From Bacillota bacterium (GTDB lineage: Bacteria > Bacillota > UBA4882 > UBA8346): a stretch of 64,000 bases of DNA. This document shows, piece after piece, positions 43,970 to 53,923 of this stretch (position 1 is its first letter; every line of letters begins with the position of its first letter). The notes below the pieces were generated by a model that was not told where the DNA came from, did no database searches, and saw nothing but the letters and a program-made list of their open reading frames with translations. The stretch is from positions 62,001 through 126,000 of the forward strand of contig JARKQY010000024.1 of NCBI GenBank assembly GCA_029974635.1. Reading direction: 5' to 3'. The position numbers were made by a program, and so were the translations under genes.

Positions 43970-46426
43970 ATGAAAGCAAAACTTTTAGCTTCATTAGTTG
44001 TGATGCTACTTGCGTTTTCAATTTATCCGTTTTACATGACATACGCAGCGGCTTATCCTGAATTTCCTTATGCAGCAACCAACTATGACGAAATTTACCG
44101 TCCTCAGTACCATTTTTCCCCACAAGGCGGCTGGATGAATGATATCAACGGAGTGTGGTATTATAACGGTACATACCATATGTCATACCAACATTATCCT
44201 CACGGATTGGCATGGGATAATATGCACTGGGGCCATGCAACAAGTACTGATATGATTCACTGGGTACAAAAGCCGATCATGTTGGAACCGGATGTCAATG
44301 TTACCGGCATGTGCTATTCTGGGAGTACAGTCGTAGATGTGAACAATACATCCGGCTTAAAGAACGGAAGCAATCCTGTGTTTGTAACTTTATATACCGC
44401 CACGAAAAAAGGTACTTGCATCGCATATAGTAACGATCTGGGCGCAACCTGGCAAGATTATCCGGGTAACCCGGTAGCGGTTGGCGGACCCAACGAAGCA
44501 ACCCGTGACCCCAAGGTATTCTGGCACGCGCCTACCAGTAAGTGGGTTTGTATTATATGGGAAAACGGAATGACGTTTTATACATCAACGAATCTCAAGA
44601 ATTGGACAAAGGTCAGTAACTTCAACTGGGGATTTGAATGTCCCGATATGTTTGAGCTGGCTGTAGATGGCGGATCCATTAAGAAATGGGTACTTATGGA
44701 TGCATCAAGCAGCTATTATATCGGTTCTTTTAACGGAATAACGTTTACGCCGGATGCAGGCGGACCATACCGAATGGATACTTGCGACCACTTTTACGCC
44801 TCCCAGACCTTTTCGATGAACAACTTCCCGAGTAACCGGGTGATCCAGATGGGTTGGATGAGAGGCTTTGCTGTGGGGAAAACCCCCAATTGGACCCATA
44901 ACGCATCATTCCCCTGTGAGCTAAAATTAAAGACTCTTCCGGAAGGTGTAAGAGTTACCAGAACCCCTATTTCCGAAATTAGCAGTCTATATGACGCCAT
45001 CCAGCACTGGGGAACCCAAACATTAACATCAGGAACGAACCTGTTTGCCGGTAAATTCTCGAAATGCTTCGATATTGAAGCTGTATTTAACGTATCAGGA
45101 GCTACCGCAACCCAAATCAACTTCCAGATTGCAAATAGGACAATAACATATAATTTAACAAACAAGACGATCCTTGGCAAGACTTTAAATCCTATCAATA
45201 ACCAGGTAAAAATCCGGATGCTGGTGGACTGGGGCGAACTCGAACTATTCGGAAATGACGGACAGCTATCGTATTCGGAAAATTTTGCCTTTACACCTTC
45301 GAATCATTCCATATCGATGACTGCCAATGGAAATATTACCTTAGTGTCAGCGGACTATCGGAATTTAAAACGTATTTGGCCAGGTACGGCGTTACAAAAG
45401 ACTTATGTTGACGATGCGGCTTCAGGCATAACCTATAGCGGTACTTGGAATGCGGTGAATAATGATGGTATTTATTTAAACAATACCTGCCATTACGGAA
45501 ACACTACCAATGGATATATTCAATTTACTTTCAACGGGACGCAGGTTGAATGGTATGGACTTAAGAATAATGACCTGGGTATGGCCGATGTATATATCGA
45601 CGGCGTATTAAAAGGCGATAACATTGATTGTTACAGCACTACCCGTGCGGTTCAGAAACTTTTCAGCATATCCGGATTATCCAATGCAAGCCATACGATT
45701 AAAGTAGTAGTAACCGGAGCCAAGAATGGCTCATCAGCAAATACCTATCTGGTTCATGATTATTTTACGTATTCCGGTTCCAGCCAACCGATGGTTGACG
45801 ACGCTGATTCCGGTGTAGCCTATAACGGCACTTGGAATGCTATCAATAATGATCCGATCTATTATAACAGCACCTGCCATGTTGGAAATACTACGAACGG
45901 TTATTTCCAGTATACTTTTACCGGAACCCAGGTGGATTGGTACGGACTAAAGAATGTTGACCTCGGCATGGCCGATGTGTATATCGATAATGTATTAAGA
46001 GGGGATAATATTGACTGTTACAGTACCACACGTGCAGTCCACAAACTTTTCAGCATATCCGGACTACCAAATGCAAGCCATACGATTAAAGTGGTGGTGA
46101 CCGGGGCTAAAAATGCAGCATCATCCAATACTTATCTCGTACATGATTATTTTGTCTATGCAACCGAATCGTCGCCCGGAGTCATTTTTTATCAGGATAT
46201 CAATTATGGCGGGACAGCCAGTCCGGTGATTGTAAAAGGCAATTATAGTTCGCTTCCCAGCGGAGTTCCTAACGATTGGATGAGTTCATTGAAAATACCC
46301 AGCGGCTGGATAGTCGAAGTTTATGAGCATGGTGGCTTTGGAGGAACCAAATGGACCTTTACGGCGGATACACCCTGGGTCGGTAGTGATTGCAATGATA
46401 AGATGTCGTCGTTTAAAATCTATTAA
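43970..46426 (+). CDS. Secreted GH32 fructan hydrolase with two repeat modules and beta-gamma crystallin tail
   Basis: An 818-residue exported enzyme starting at ATG 43970 (AAGGAG upstream). Signal peptide ~1-26. The five-blade propeller has Asp58 in WMNDING (Pro of the usual NDPNG is Ile), Asp180 in TRDPKVFW and Glu223 in ECPDMFEL, so nucleophile, stabiliser and acid are all present. Residues ~475-600 and ~605-730 are two copies of a galactose-binding-like module (VDDA.SG..Y.GTWNA.NND...HDYF.Y). Residues ~737-818 are beta-gamma crystallin-like. It would release fructose or difructose from levan or inulin for the ABC importer encoded just before. Confidence 0.9.
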   Translation: MKAKLLASLVVMLLAFSIYPFYMTYAAAYPEFPYAATNYDEIYRPQYHFSPQGGWMNDINGVWYYNGTYHMSYQHYPHGLAWDNMHWGHATSTDMIHWVQKPIMLEPDVNVTGMCYSGSTVVDVNNTSGLKNGSNPVFVTLYTATKKGTCIAYSNDLGATWQDYPGNPVAVGGPNEATRDPKVFWHAPTSKWVCIIWENGMTFYTSTNLKNWTKVSNFNWGFECPDMFELAVDGGSIKKWVLMDASSSYYIGSFNGITFTPDAGGPYRMDTCDHFYASQTFSMNNFPSNRVIQMGWMRGFAVGKTPNWTHNASFPCELKLKTLPEGVRVTRTPISEISSLYDAIQHWGTQTLTSGTNLFAGKFSKCFDIEAVFNVSGATATQINFQIANRTITYNLTNKTILGKTLNPINNQVKIRMLVDWGELELFGNDGQLSYSENFAFTPSNHSISMTANGNITLVSADYRNLKRIWPGTALQKTYVDDAASGITYSGTWNAVNNDGIYLNNTCHYGNTTNGYIQFTFNGTQVEWYGLKNNDLGMADVYIDGVLKGDNIDCYSTTRAVQKLFSISGLSNASHTIKVVVTGAKNGSSANTYLVHDYFTYSGSSQPMVDDADSGVAYNGTWNAINNDPIYYNSTCHVGNTTNGYFQYTFTGTQVDWYGLKNVDLGMADVYIDNVLRGDNIDCYSTTRAVHKLFSISGLPNASHTIKVVVTGAKNAASSNTYLVHDYFVYATESSPGVIFYQDINYGGTASPVIVKGNYSSLPSGVPNDWMSSLKIPSGWIVEVYEHGGFGGTKWTFTADTPWVGSDCNDKMSSFKIY

Positions 46427-46538
46427 ATCTAAATTATATGTAAGCATATTGGGAGGTTGCTGCTTTATCGGTTTTCCAGCCTCCCATTTTTCATCATAAA
46501 AAACAATGATTTATACAAATAAAAGGAGGTGGAATCAA

Positions 46539-48891
46539 ATGAATAAAAAAAGATTACGACCATTAAATGGCCTCTTTCATTTTATCTTATATGTATTTGT
46601 TGTTTTTGCGATTATTGCGGCGGATGTTGGAGCGGCAGCCTTGACTTATACTTATACGAACCTGGTCAATATGTTAAAGGACCTGGAAAGGCTATCAGTG
46701 TTACCTGATATTGGAGAGAGAACTGCTGAATGGACTTCCAGGGATCAGGCCTCCGCTTATCATGGCGGAACTTATGCAAACTGGTCAGCCAACGGGGATG
46801 GTACTGGTTTTATTCGGACAGAGGCAGATGGCGGCAGAGTAATGGCTGAAATGACCGGACCCGGTTGTATTTGGAGGATATGGACTGCTAGAGCCAATTC
46901 AGGACATGTCAAGATCTTTTTGAACGGCTCAAATACTCCGGCGGTGGATCTTCCTTTTTACCAGTATTTTGACCGTTCCCAAACGCCATTTAATTATCCA
47001 TCGCTGGTATACAATGCTGCAGGCGGTCTTAATAATTATGTGCCTATATCATACGCTAATTCATGCAAAGTAGTTGCTTACGGTGATTGGGGTGCCTATT
47101 ACCATATCAGTATACTACTTTTCCTACAGGAAGCATTGTCCCAACCTTTACGAGGAATCTTACTGCTACGGAATTAAATGCTTTAGCGAGTTTGGACAGC
47201 TTCTTTACCAACAATCTGGGCTCCGATCCGGCGGGTACACGAAACGGGCAAACAATAGCCGCCGGAAATTATCATATTAATGCGGGGCAAACAGTAATTC
47301 CATTGGATTATACCGGTCAGGGAGCAATCACCTGTTTTAAAGTCAAAGTCAATCAGCTGTTGTCCAAGCAGGATCAATGGGCTGCATTCAGAGAATTGAC
47401 TGTCAGCATGTATTGGGATGGAGAGACATCACCAAGTGTTTGGGCGCCTTTGGGAGACTTTTTTGGTTCTGCATGCGGTTTGAATCGATATCAATCACTT
47501 CCGCTGGGTATCCAGAGTGATGGTTGGATGTATTGTTACTGGTATATGCCTTTCTCATCAAGAGCCAGGATTGTCATCGGAAACGACGGAACAGTGTCAA
47601 GGAATTTCGATGTTTCGATCATAAGAGCTCCCCTGACAAAGTCCATCAGCACATTGGCCCGTTTCCACGCCAAATGGAACAGGGGCTCCTTTGTCAGCGG
47701 CTTAGGACGTTGGCCCGATTATAAGGTAATGAGCACCAATGGAAGAGGACGTTTCTTAGGATTCATGCTTCATCTTTTCAAGTCCAGTGATGGTGTTGCA
47801 CCAGGCAGTGCACCCGGGGACTATTGGTGGGGAGAGGGAGACGAAAAATTCTTCGTTGATGGTGAATTAACACCTTCCTGGTTTGGTACGGGGTCTGAGG
47901 ACTATTTTGGATATGCCTGGGCTACCCCCGATTATTTCAGCAAGGCATACCACAATCAACTATATAATGAAGGTGGAATCCATACCAAGGGGAACAGAGT
48001 ATTAAGCAGGTTTCAAGTATCCGACAGTATACCTTTTCAGACATCCTTTGAAGCGGATATCGAAAAATATTACAACGACAGCTATACTGCTTATGGCATA
48101 ATGCCATACTGGTATCAAGCTTCCGGAACGACAGATTCTTATAGCGCAGTTTCTTTAGTAAACCGCACCAATTACTATGAAACCGCGGGTCCAAGGGACA
48201 CTACCCGGATCGAGGGTGAGGATATGGCGATCATATCCAAAACCGGCGGTAGTTTATGGCCGCAATATATGTCGGTGTTTGGCGGCGGCTGGAGCAATCA
48301 GCAGCAGATGATGTGGTTCCAAAACAACTTAAGCGGTGTAGGAGTAAACTCAAATGCAGTATTATCCTTCCCTGTCGGAAGCACCCAGACCTATACGGTA
48401 AAGGCGGCATTTACGAAAGCGGGGGACTATGGCACGGTTCAATTATATATTGATAATAATCCCGTGGACCCATTGATTTATATAATAACGGCGTAATACC
48501 AACCGGAGAAATAGCCCTGGGAAGTATCGGTTTGTCGGCAGGAACCCATCAATTGAAAGCAGTCATGGTAGGCAAGAATGGATCGGCAACCGGATATCTT
48601 TTTGGAATCGATTACCTAAAACTTACTCCTGGAAATCCATCCGGTGTCATTTTCTATCAGGACGCCGACTATGGCGGGGCTGCCAGTCCGGTAATTGCCA
48701 AAGGCAATTATAGTTCTTTACCCAGTGGGGTTCCTAACGATTGGATGAGTTCTTTGAAAATTCCCAGCGGCTGGACCGTTGAAGTTTATGAACATGGGGG
48801 CTTTGGAGGAACGAAATGGACCTTTACGGCGGATACACCCTGGGTCGGCAGTGATTGCAATGACAAGATGTCGTCGATAAAGATCTATTAA
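46539..48891 (+). pseudogene. Secreted GH172 (DUF2961) enzyme broken by two -1 frameshifts
   Basis: ATG 46539 (AAAGGAGGTGG upstream) starts a signal-peptide protein with DUF2961 hallmarks: DLERLSVLPD, GPGCIWRIWTA, VKIFLNG. The frame must shift once near 47107 (…GDWGAYYH to QYTTFPTGSIVPTF) to continue with LGDFFGSACGLN and WFGTGSEDYFGYAW, which holds the GH172 catalytic Glu. It must shift again near 48468 (LYIDNNPV to PIDLYNNGVIPTGEIALG) to reach a binding module and a beta-gamma crystallin tail ending at 48891. Both shifts equal single-base deletions. GH172 enzymes cleave D-fructofuranosidic or D-arabinofuranosidic bonds. Either a recent pseudogene or assembly error. Confidence 0.82.
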
Positions 48892-48904
48892 ATCAATAAA
48901 TAAA

Positions 48905-48943
48905 TCCTGGTGTGCGAATGAGAGCGCTGCTTACACTTTAAGC
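48905..48943 (+). other. Fossil start of a CANEG carbohydrate module
   Basis: Just after the GH172 stop, an open stretch reads SWCANESAAYTLS, matching TWCANEGQAYTLTGS of the repeats in the GH78 enzyme. It is cut after 13 codons by the terminator hairpin. This suggests the gene once carried, or exchanged, this module. Confidence 0.6.
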
Positions 48944-48945
48944 GA

Positions 48946-48981
48946 AACTCCACCTCTTTCAAATCGAGAGGTGGAGTTTTC
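48946..48981 (+). terminator. Rho-independent terminator
   Basis: Twelve-pair perfect stem AACTCCACCTCT / AGAGGTGGAGTT, loop TTCAAATCG, then TTTTC-type tail. It ends the importer-GH32-GH172 transcript. The rest of 48982-49247 is AT-rich with no gene. Confidence 0.85.
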
Positions 48982-49247
48982 TACATCAAAGTTTGCTGAA
49001 TGTTTTTCAGAAGCATCGGCCTCTACCAGGATAATCCGTTGGGAGTGGAAATAGTCCGGTTTCTGTAGTAGTGATTGGTGTAAATTTCAATTTTTGCTGA
49101 AGTTCGCTGAATCGTAAAAAAGTAAAAGACAATAGAAAAAATTTTTATTAATTTTTGATTAAATTTTGTTTACAATTTTAACATAAATCCGGCAAGTAAC
49201 TTTCAACTATAGATATCGATAGAACCAAAGGAAAAGGAGGGTTTTAT

Positions 49248-52200
49248 GTGTTTGAAAAACGATTTTCCGGGATAAAAGAGAAATTGACCATTATGCTGAT
49301 TTTTATCGTAGCCCAAATAATCAGTCCGCTTTACACGGTTAATGCAGCCAACACCAATTATGTTTCCAACCGTGCGCCTTTAGTTGATACACCCTTTGTC
49401 CCGCTGCCGTTAGGAACTGTAAAGGCTGACGGCTGGCTCTTAAAGATGCTCCAATTTCAACGGGACGGGTTCACCGGCAATGCCGAAGCCCTTTATACCG
49501 AGTTGGGAAGCAACAGCGCCTGGCTGGGGGGCAATGCCGCCAACTCGGATTGGGAACGTCCACCCTATTATATCAAAGGGCTGGTAGCTTTGGCATATAT
49601 ACTGGATGACACCAATCTGCAGCTTAAAGCGAAAAAATGGATTGACTGGGCGATTAACAGCCAACAATCCAGCGGTTATTTCGGCCCTGCCACCAATAAC
49701 GATTGGTGGCCCCGGATGCCGATGCTGTATGCCATTAAAGATTTTTATGAAGCAACCGGTGATCCCAGAGTTCTTAATTTTATGACCAAATACTTTCAAT
49801 ATGAAGCCAATAACCTTAGCTCACGGCCTTTAACCGAATGGGGCAAATCCAGGGCCGGGGACAATATTGATACGGTACTTTGGTTATACAACCGGACCGG
49901 TAATGCATTTTTATTGACACTGGCTGATACATTAAGAAATCAAGCTTATAACTGGACGGATATTCTAACGAATAACACCTTTAAGAACTTTGGCGGCGAC
50001 TTTCAACCCAAACATAATGTTAATGTCTCCGAAGCTATTAAAATGCCGGCTATTTATTATCAAAAATCCAACAATTCCGCTGATAGAAATGCCTTTATCA
50101 ATGGAGACACCCATCTGTCGCGTGATCACGGCGTGATTACCGGGATGTCATCCGGTACGGAAATGCTGGCCGGCAGGAGTTCGGTTCAAGGGGTTGAAAC
50201 CTGCGCTGTTGTGGAACGGATGCAAAGTAATGAAGAAGCTTTAATGATCCTGGGCAATCCGTACCTGGGTGATCAACTGGAGAGAATCGCCTTCAACGCC
50301 CTTCCCGCGTGTTTCAATAAATCGGACTTGCATGTCCACCAGTATTATCATTTACCCAATCAAGCCCAGAGTGTCTCCGGCTCTCACGGTTACGAACAAG
50401 ATTATAATAATGCCTTAATGCCTAGCCCCACTTCCGGGTATCCCTGCTGCCGCTTTAACATGCATATGGGCTGGCCTTATTTTGTCAAAAATATGTGGGC
50501 AGCCACCAATGATAATGGTTTGGCAGTTATGGCCTACGGTCCGAGCCACCTTACCGCTAAAGTCGCCAATGGGGTAAGTGTAACCTTTACCGAAAACACT
50601 AATTACCCCTTTGAAGAACAGATTCGATTTACCTTCAATGCTTCCCAGGCGGTTGCATTTCCAATGAAACTGCGAATTCCGGCTTGGTGCGCCAGTCCCA
50701 GTGTGAAAGTGAACGGAATAGCTCAGAGTGGAGTTTCCGCCGGCGCCTTTTACACGATTAACCGTACTTGGAATAATAACGATACTGTTACGGTGGATCT
50801 TCCGATGAACGTCAAAGGAACTACCCAGATCAACAATTCCATCGCCATTGAAAGAGGTCCGTTGGTATATTCCCTGAAGATTGGCGAACAATGGACGGCT
50901 CAAAGCACCTTAATGCCCGGATATAACGAGAATACCGTAACACCAACCACACCCTGGAACTATGGCCTAGTATTGGCCGACCGTAACAACCCCGGAGCTT
51001 CCATTGCCGTGAGTAAGGGAGTCTGGCCGGCGGATAATAATCCGTTCCTGCAAAGTCAGACTCCGGTTACTTTAACGGTGAATGCCAAAAAACTGCCCGG
51101 TTGGGTCCTATCCTCACCTAATGTGAATGCCAACGAAGTTCCCGCCAGTCCGGTATATTCTACTGCAGCTACTGAACAGATAACGCTGATTCCTTTTGGA
51201 GCGGAAAACATCCGGGTAACATATTTCCCGGTGACTACCACTGTCAGCAGCGGAAATATTGCTACTGCCGCAATCCCTCTGGCTTCCCATTGTTATGGCG
51301 GTGATTCCGTGGCCGCCATGAATGACGGAAGCACAGCTGTTACTCCGCGCCAAACTTTCTGGAATCACCTTGGAACTGCTGAATGGGTTGAATATGATTG
51401 GCCGATGACCTTAAATATCAATTCCGTCAAACTATGGTGGTTTGATGATACCGGGTCGGGGCAATGCCGGGTGCCCGCATCCTATACGATTCAATATTGG
51501 AATGGGAACAGTTGGCAGGCTGTTTCAGGTGCCAGCGGCTACGGGAGAGCAACCAATCAGTTCAATACCACTACTTTCAATCCCGTGAATACGACAAGAC
51601 TCAGAGTTAATGTACAATTACAATCCGGGTATTCCGGGGGCGTAGTCGAATGGGAAGTTTATCAAGCCTCTGGACCGACAGCCACTCCAACCCCGGTTCC
51701 AGTCAGCTTTAATGATAATTTTAACGATAACGCCATTGGCAGCGCCTGGTCATTCTATAGCGGCACCTGGAATGAACAAGGCACCATTCTGAGACAGGAT
51801 TCCGCTTCTCAAGGAGATCCTTGCAAGGCGATGATCAGTAATGTCGGTAATTTCGGCAGCAATCATACGATTTTGGCTAAGGTCTATGTTGATTCCTGGA
51901 CTGACGGCGACAGCGCCAGGGCGGGAGTATCGTTATTCACCGGAACCGGTGACGGCAGAGGTTATAATCTCCTGTTCCATAATAATCATTCCACCGTCCA
52001 GTTCCTGGATGACATGACAGCCTGGGGACCAAGTTATACCTTTAATTGGAGCAACAAAACCTGGTACTGGTTCAAGCTAAAAATGGAAAACGGCACGTTA
52101 TCCGGGAAAGTATGGCGGGATGGTGTAGCCGAACCAAGCAACTGGCCATATACATGGACGAGAAGCGGCCGCAGCGGTTACCCGGCGTTGAACGGGGGTA

Positions 52201-52262
52201 CGTCAGACCATGGCGGTTCCTGTACAGTATTTTTTGATGATGTAACAGTGACTGTTCCATAG
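49248..52262 (+). CDS. Secreted GH127 beta-L-arabinofuranosidase-like enzyme with F5/8C and LamG-like tail
   Basis: A 1004-residue exported enzyme from GTG 49248 (AGGAGGG 7-9 bases upstream; the overlapping ATG at 49246 is in a closed frame). Signal peptide ~1-33. The (alpha/alpha)6 barrel matches DUF1680. The zinc ligands known from HypBA1 are conserved as Glu317-x-Cys319 (GVETCAVVE) and Cys400-Cys401 (GYPCCRFNMHMGWP). Residues ~665-800 are an F5/8C-like module and ~818-1004 the same beta-sandwich as in the GH78 protein. It would remove beta-L-arabinofuranose; GH146 is the close alternative. Confidence 0.88.
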   Translation: MFEKRFSGIKEKLTIMLIFIVAQIISPLYTVNAANTNYVSNRAPLVDTPFVPLPLGTVKADGWLLKMLQFQRDGFTGNAEALYTELGSNSAWLGGNAANSDWERPPYYIKGLVALAYILDDTNLQLKAKKWIDWAINSQQSSGYFGPATNNDWWPRMPMLYAIKDFYEATGDPRVLNFMTKYFQYEANNLSSRPLTEWGKSRAGDNIDTVLWLYNRTGNAFLLTLADTLRNQAYNWTDILTNNTFKNFGGDFQPKHNVNVSEAIKMPAIYYQKSNNSADRNAFINGDTHLSRDHGVITGMSSGTEMLAGRSSVQGVETCAVVERMQSNEEALMILGNPYLGDQLERIAFNALPACFNKSDLHVHQYYHLPNQAQSVSGSHGYEQDYNNALMPSPTSGYPCCRFNMHMGWPYFVKNMWAATNDNGLAVMAYGPSHLTAKVANGVSVTFTENTNYPFEEQIRFTFNASQAVAFPMKLRIPAWCASPSVKVNGIAQSGVSAGAFYTINRTWNNNDTVTVDLPMNVKGTTQINNSIAIERGPLVYSLKIGEQWTAQSTLMPGYNENTVTPTTPWNYGLVLADRNNPGASIAVSKGVWPADNNPFLQSQTPVTLTVNAKKLPGWVLSSPNVNANEVPASPVYSTAATEQITLIPFGAENIRVTYFPVTTTVSSGNIATAAIPLASHCYGGDSVAAMNDGSTAVTPRQTFWNHLGTAEWVEYDWPMTLNINSVKLWWFDDTGSGQCRVPASYTIQYWNGNSWQAVSGASGYGRATNQFNTTTFNPVNTTRLRVNVQLQSGYSGGVVEWEVYQASGPTATPTPVPVSFNDNFNDNAIGSAWSFYSGTWNEQGTILRQDSASQGDPCKAMISNVGNFGSNHTILAKVYVDSWTDGDSARAGVSLFTGTGDGRGYNLLFHNNHSTVQFLDDMTAWGPSYTFNWSNKTWYWFKLKMENGTLSGKVWRDGVAEPSNWPYTWTRSGRSGYPALNGGTSDHGGSCTVFFDDVTVTVP

Positions 52263-52380
52263 ATCAATGAATTTTAATGAACAGGGTGTATTGAAAGCTA
52301 TTTTTGCCGGTATATAAAGATTTATTAGTAATTCACAACTGTTTCCCAAATACCATAAATAAAAAAGGAGGTTGAGGACG

Positions 52381-53826
52381 ATGAAAATTGCAAGAATTCT
52401 ATTTTTCATGATGACTGTTGTTTTATTGGCGGTATTTTTGGTGACCATCAGGCCCGTAGTCGCGTCGGCGGTGACTTTTACAAACCCTATTGTTGCTCCA
52501 TACAGTGGAGGAGGTTCCGCCGACCCATCGGTAGTTTTCAAGGACGGTTATTACTATTATTGCAAGAGCTTGAACGATGCGGGAATCGGCATTGCAAAGG
52601 CGCAAAGACTGCAGGATATCGGCGGCGCCAATATGGTAACAGTATGGACTCCTCCCGCCGGAACCGCTTATTCCAAAGAGATATGGGCGCCTGAACTTCA
52701 ATACATCAATGGCAACTGGTACATATACTTCGCAGCTGACGACGGCAATAACGTCAACCACCGGATGTATTGCCTGCAGGCTAATACCCAAGATCCACAA
52801 GGCGCATATACCTTTAGGGGAAAAGTGTCTTCCTCCGATAACAAATGGGCTATTGACGGTACAGTCCTGCAGAAGACCGACGGTTCCTTGTATTTCGTAT
52901 GGTCAGGCTGTGAAGTAAATGCTGATTTTCCGCAGAATCTTTATATCGCTCCCATGAGCAATCCGTATACGATTAGTGGCGCCAAAGTTAGAATATCTAC
53001 ACCGACATATGCCTGGGAAAAAGTTGGAGCGGCAATTAATGAAGGCCCGGAAGTACTAATTAAAAACGGGATAATCCATATTGTATACTCTGCAAGCGCC
53101 AGTTGGCTGAATGAATATTGCCTGGGCATAATTACATGCTCCAACGGCAATGTTTTAAATCCGGGTTCGTGGGTTAAAAACAGCGCGCCTGTTTTCAGCC
53201 AGGCAGCTACGGCCTATGGGACAGGGCATAACTGTTTCACAAAATCACCCAATGGGGCTGAGGATTGGATAGTATACCATGCTTTCCAATATTCCGGCGG
53301 GGGATGGGGTAATCGGAGCGTTAGGACCCAGAAGTTCTCGTGGAATGGAAATTATCCCGTATTCGGAACGCCTGTTGCCTATGGAGCAATATTAGCGGAG
53401 CCTGCGGGAACCGTTCAGGTTAACTACTCCAGATTTGAGGCCATTAATATTTCCTGCAATTTTATCCGTCATGCTTATGGCCGCGGCCGTATTGATCCGA
53501 ATGTCAACCCCTTTGCCGACAGCCAGTTCAGGCTGGTTCCAGGGCTGGCGGATCCTAACGGTGTTTCCATTCAGTCCGTGAATTTCCCCGGATGTTATCT
53601 GCGGCACCGGAATGGGGAAATCTGGCTGGATACCAATGATGGGTCTCAGTTATTCAAAGATGACGCCACTTGGTATAAACGACAGGGTTTGACAATGTTC
53701 TCCGCGGTAAGTTTTGAGTCCAAGAACTTTCCCGGAAGATATATCCGTCATCGTAACGGTTTATTATTTTCCGAACCGGTCGGGGATGAGCTTGGCAGGA
53801 ATGATGCCACCTTCTGGCAAAGGTAA
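52381..53826 (+). CDS. Secreted GH43 arabinofuranosidase/arabinanase with AbfB (CBM42) domain
   Basis: A 481-residue exported enzyme. ATG 52381 is preferred; AGGAGG lies ~10 bases before, and a TTG at 52372 is in frame. Signal peptide ~1-29. The propeller has Asp48 in SADPSVVF, Asp159 in WAIDGTVL and Glu221 in NEGPEVL, the GH43 triad. Residues ~345-481 are an AbfB beta-trefoil (NFIRHAYGRGRIDP..., CYLRHRNGEIWL..., RYIRHRNGLLF) that binds arabinofuranose side chains. With GH127 and GH78 it points to an arabinose- and rhamnose-decorated plant polysaccharide. Confidence 0.88.
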   Translation: MKIARILFFMMTVVLLAVFLVTIRPVVASAVTFTNPIVAPYSGGGSADPSVVFKDGYYYYCKSLNDAGIGIAKAQRLQDIGGANMVTVWTPPAGTAYSKEIWAPELQYINGNWYIYFAADDGNNVNHRMYCLQANTQDPQGAYTFRGKVSSSDNKWAIDGTVLQKTDGSLYFVWSGCEVNADFPQNLYIAPMSNPYTISGAKVRISTPTYAWEKVGAAINEGPEVLIKNGIIHIVYSASASWLNEYCLGIITCSNGNVLNPGSWVKNSAPVFSQAATAYGTGHNCFTKSPNGAEDWIVYHAFQYSGGGWGNRSVRTQKFSWNGNYPVFGTPVAYGAILAEPAGTVQVNYSRFEAINISCNFIRHAYGRGRIDPNVNPFADSQFRLVPGLADPNGVSIQSVNFPGCYLRHRNGEIWLDTNDGSQLFKDDATWYKRQGLTMFSAVSFESKNFPGRYIRHRNGLLFSEPVGDELGRNDATFWQR

Positions 53827-53883
53827 TTTGGCTTTGTCACGATTTTTTGTTCTATAAATAATTAGAATTAATAAGAAAAATAG

Positions 53884-53923
53884 GAGTTAAGCGTTGTAAG
53901 ATTCGTTTAGCTCTTATTTTTTT
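53884..53923 (+). terminator. Rho-independent terminator
   Basis: Stem GAGTTAAGCG / CGTTTAGCTC (two G-U pairs in RNA) with a 10-base loop, followed by TTATTTTTTT. Confidence 0.75.

Noticed and set aside
47100..47112. Programmed -1 frameshift in the GH172 gene
   Set aside because: No slippery heptamer or following pseudoknot is apparent at 47107 or 48468; deletion or sequencing error is simpler.
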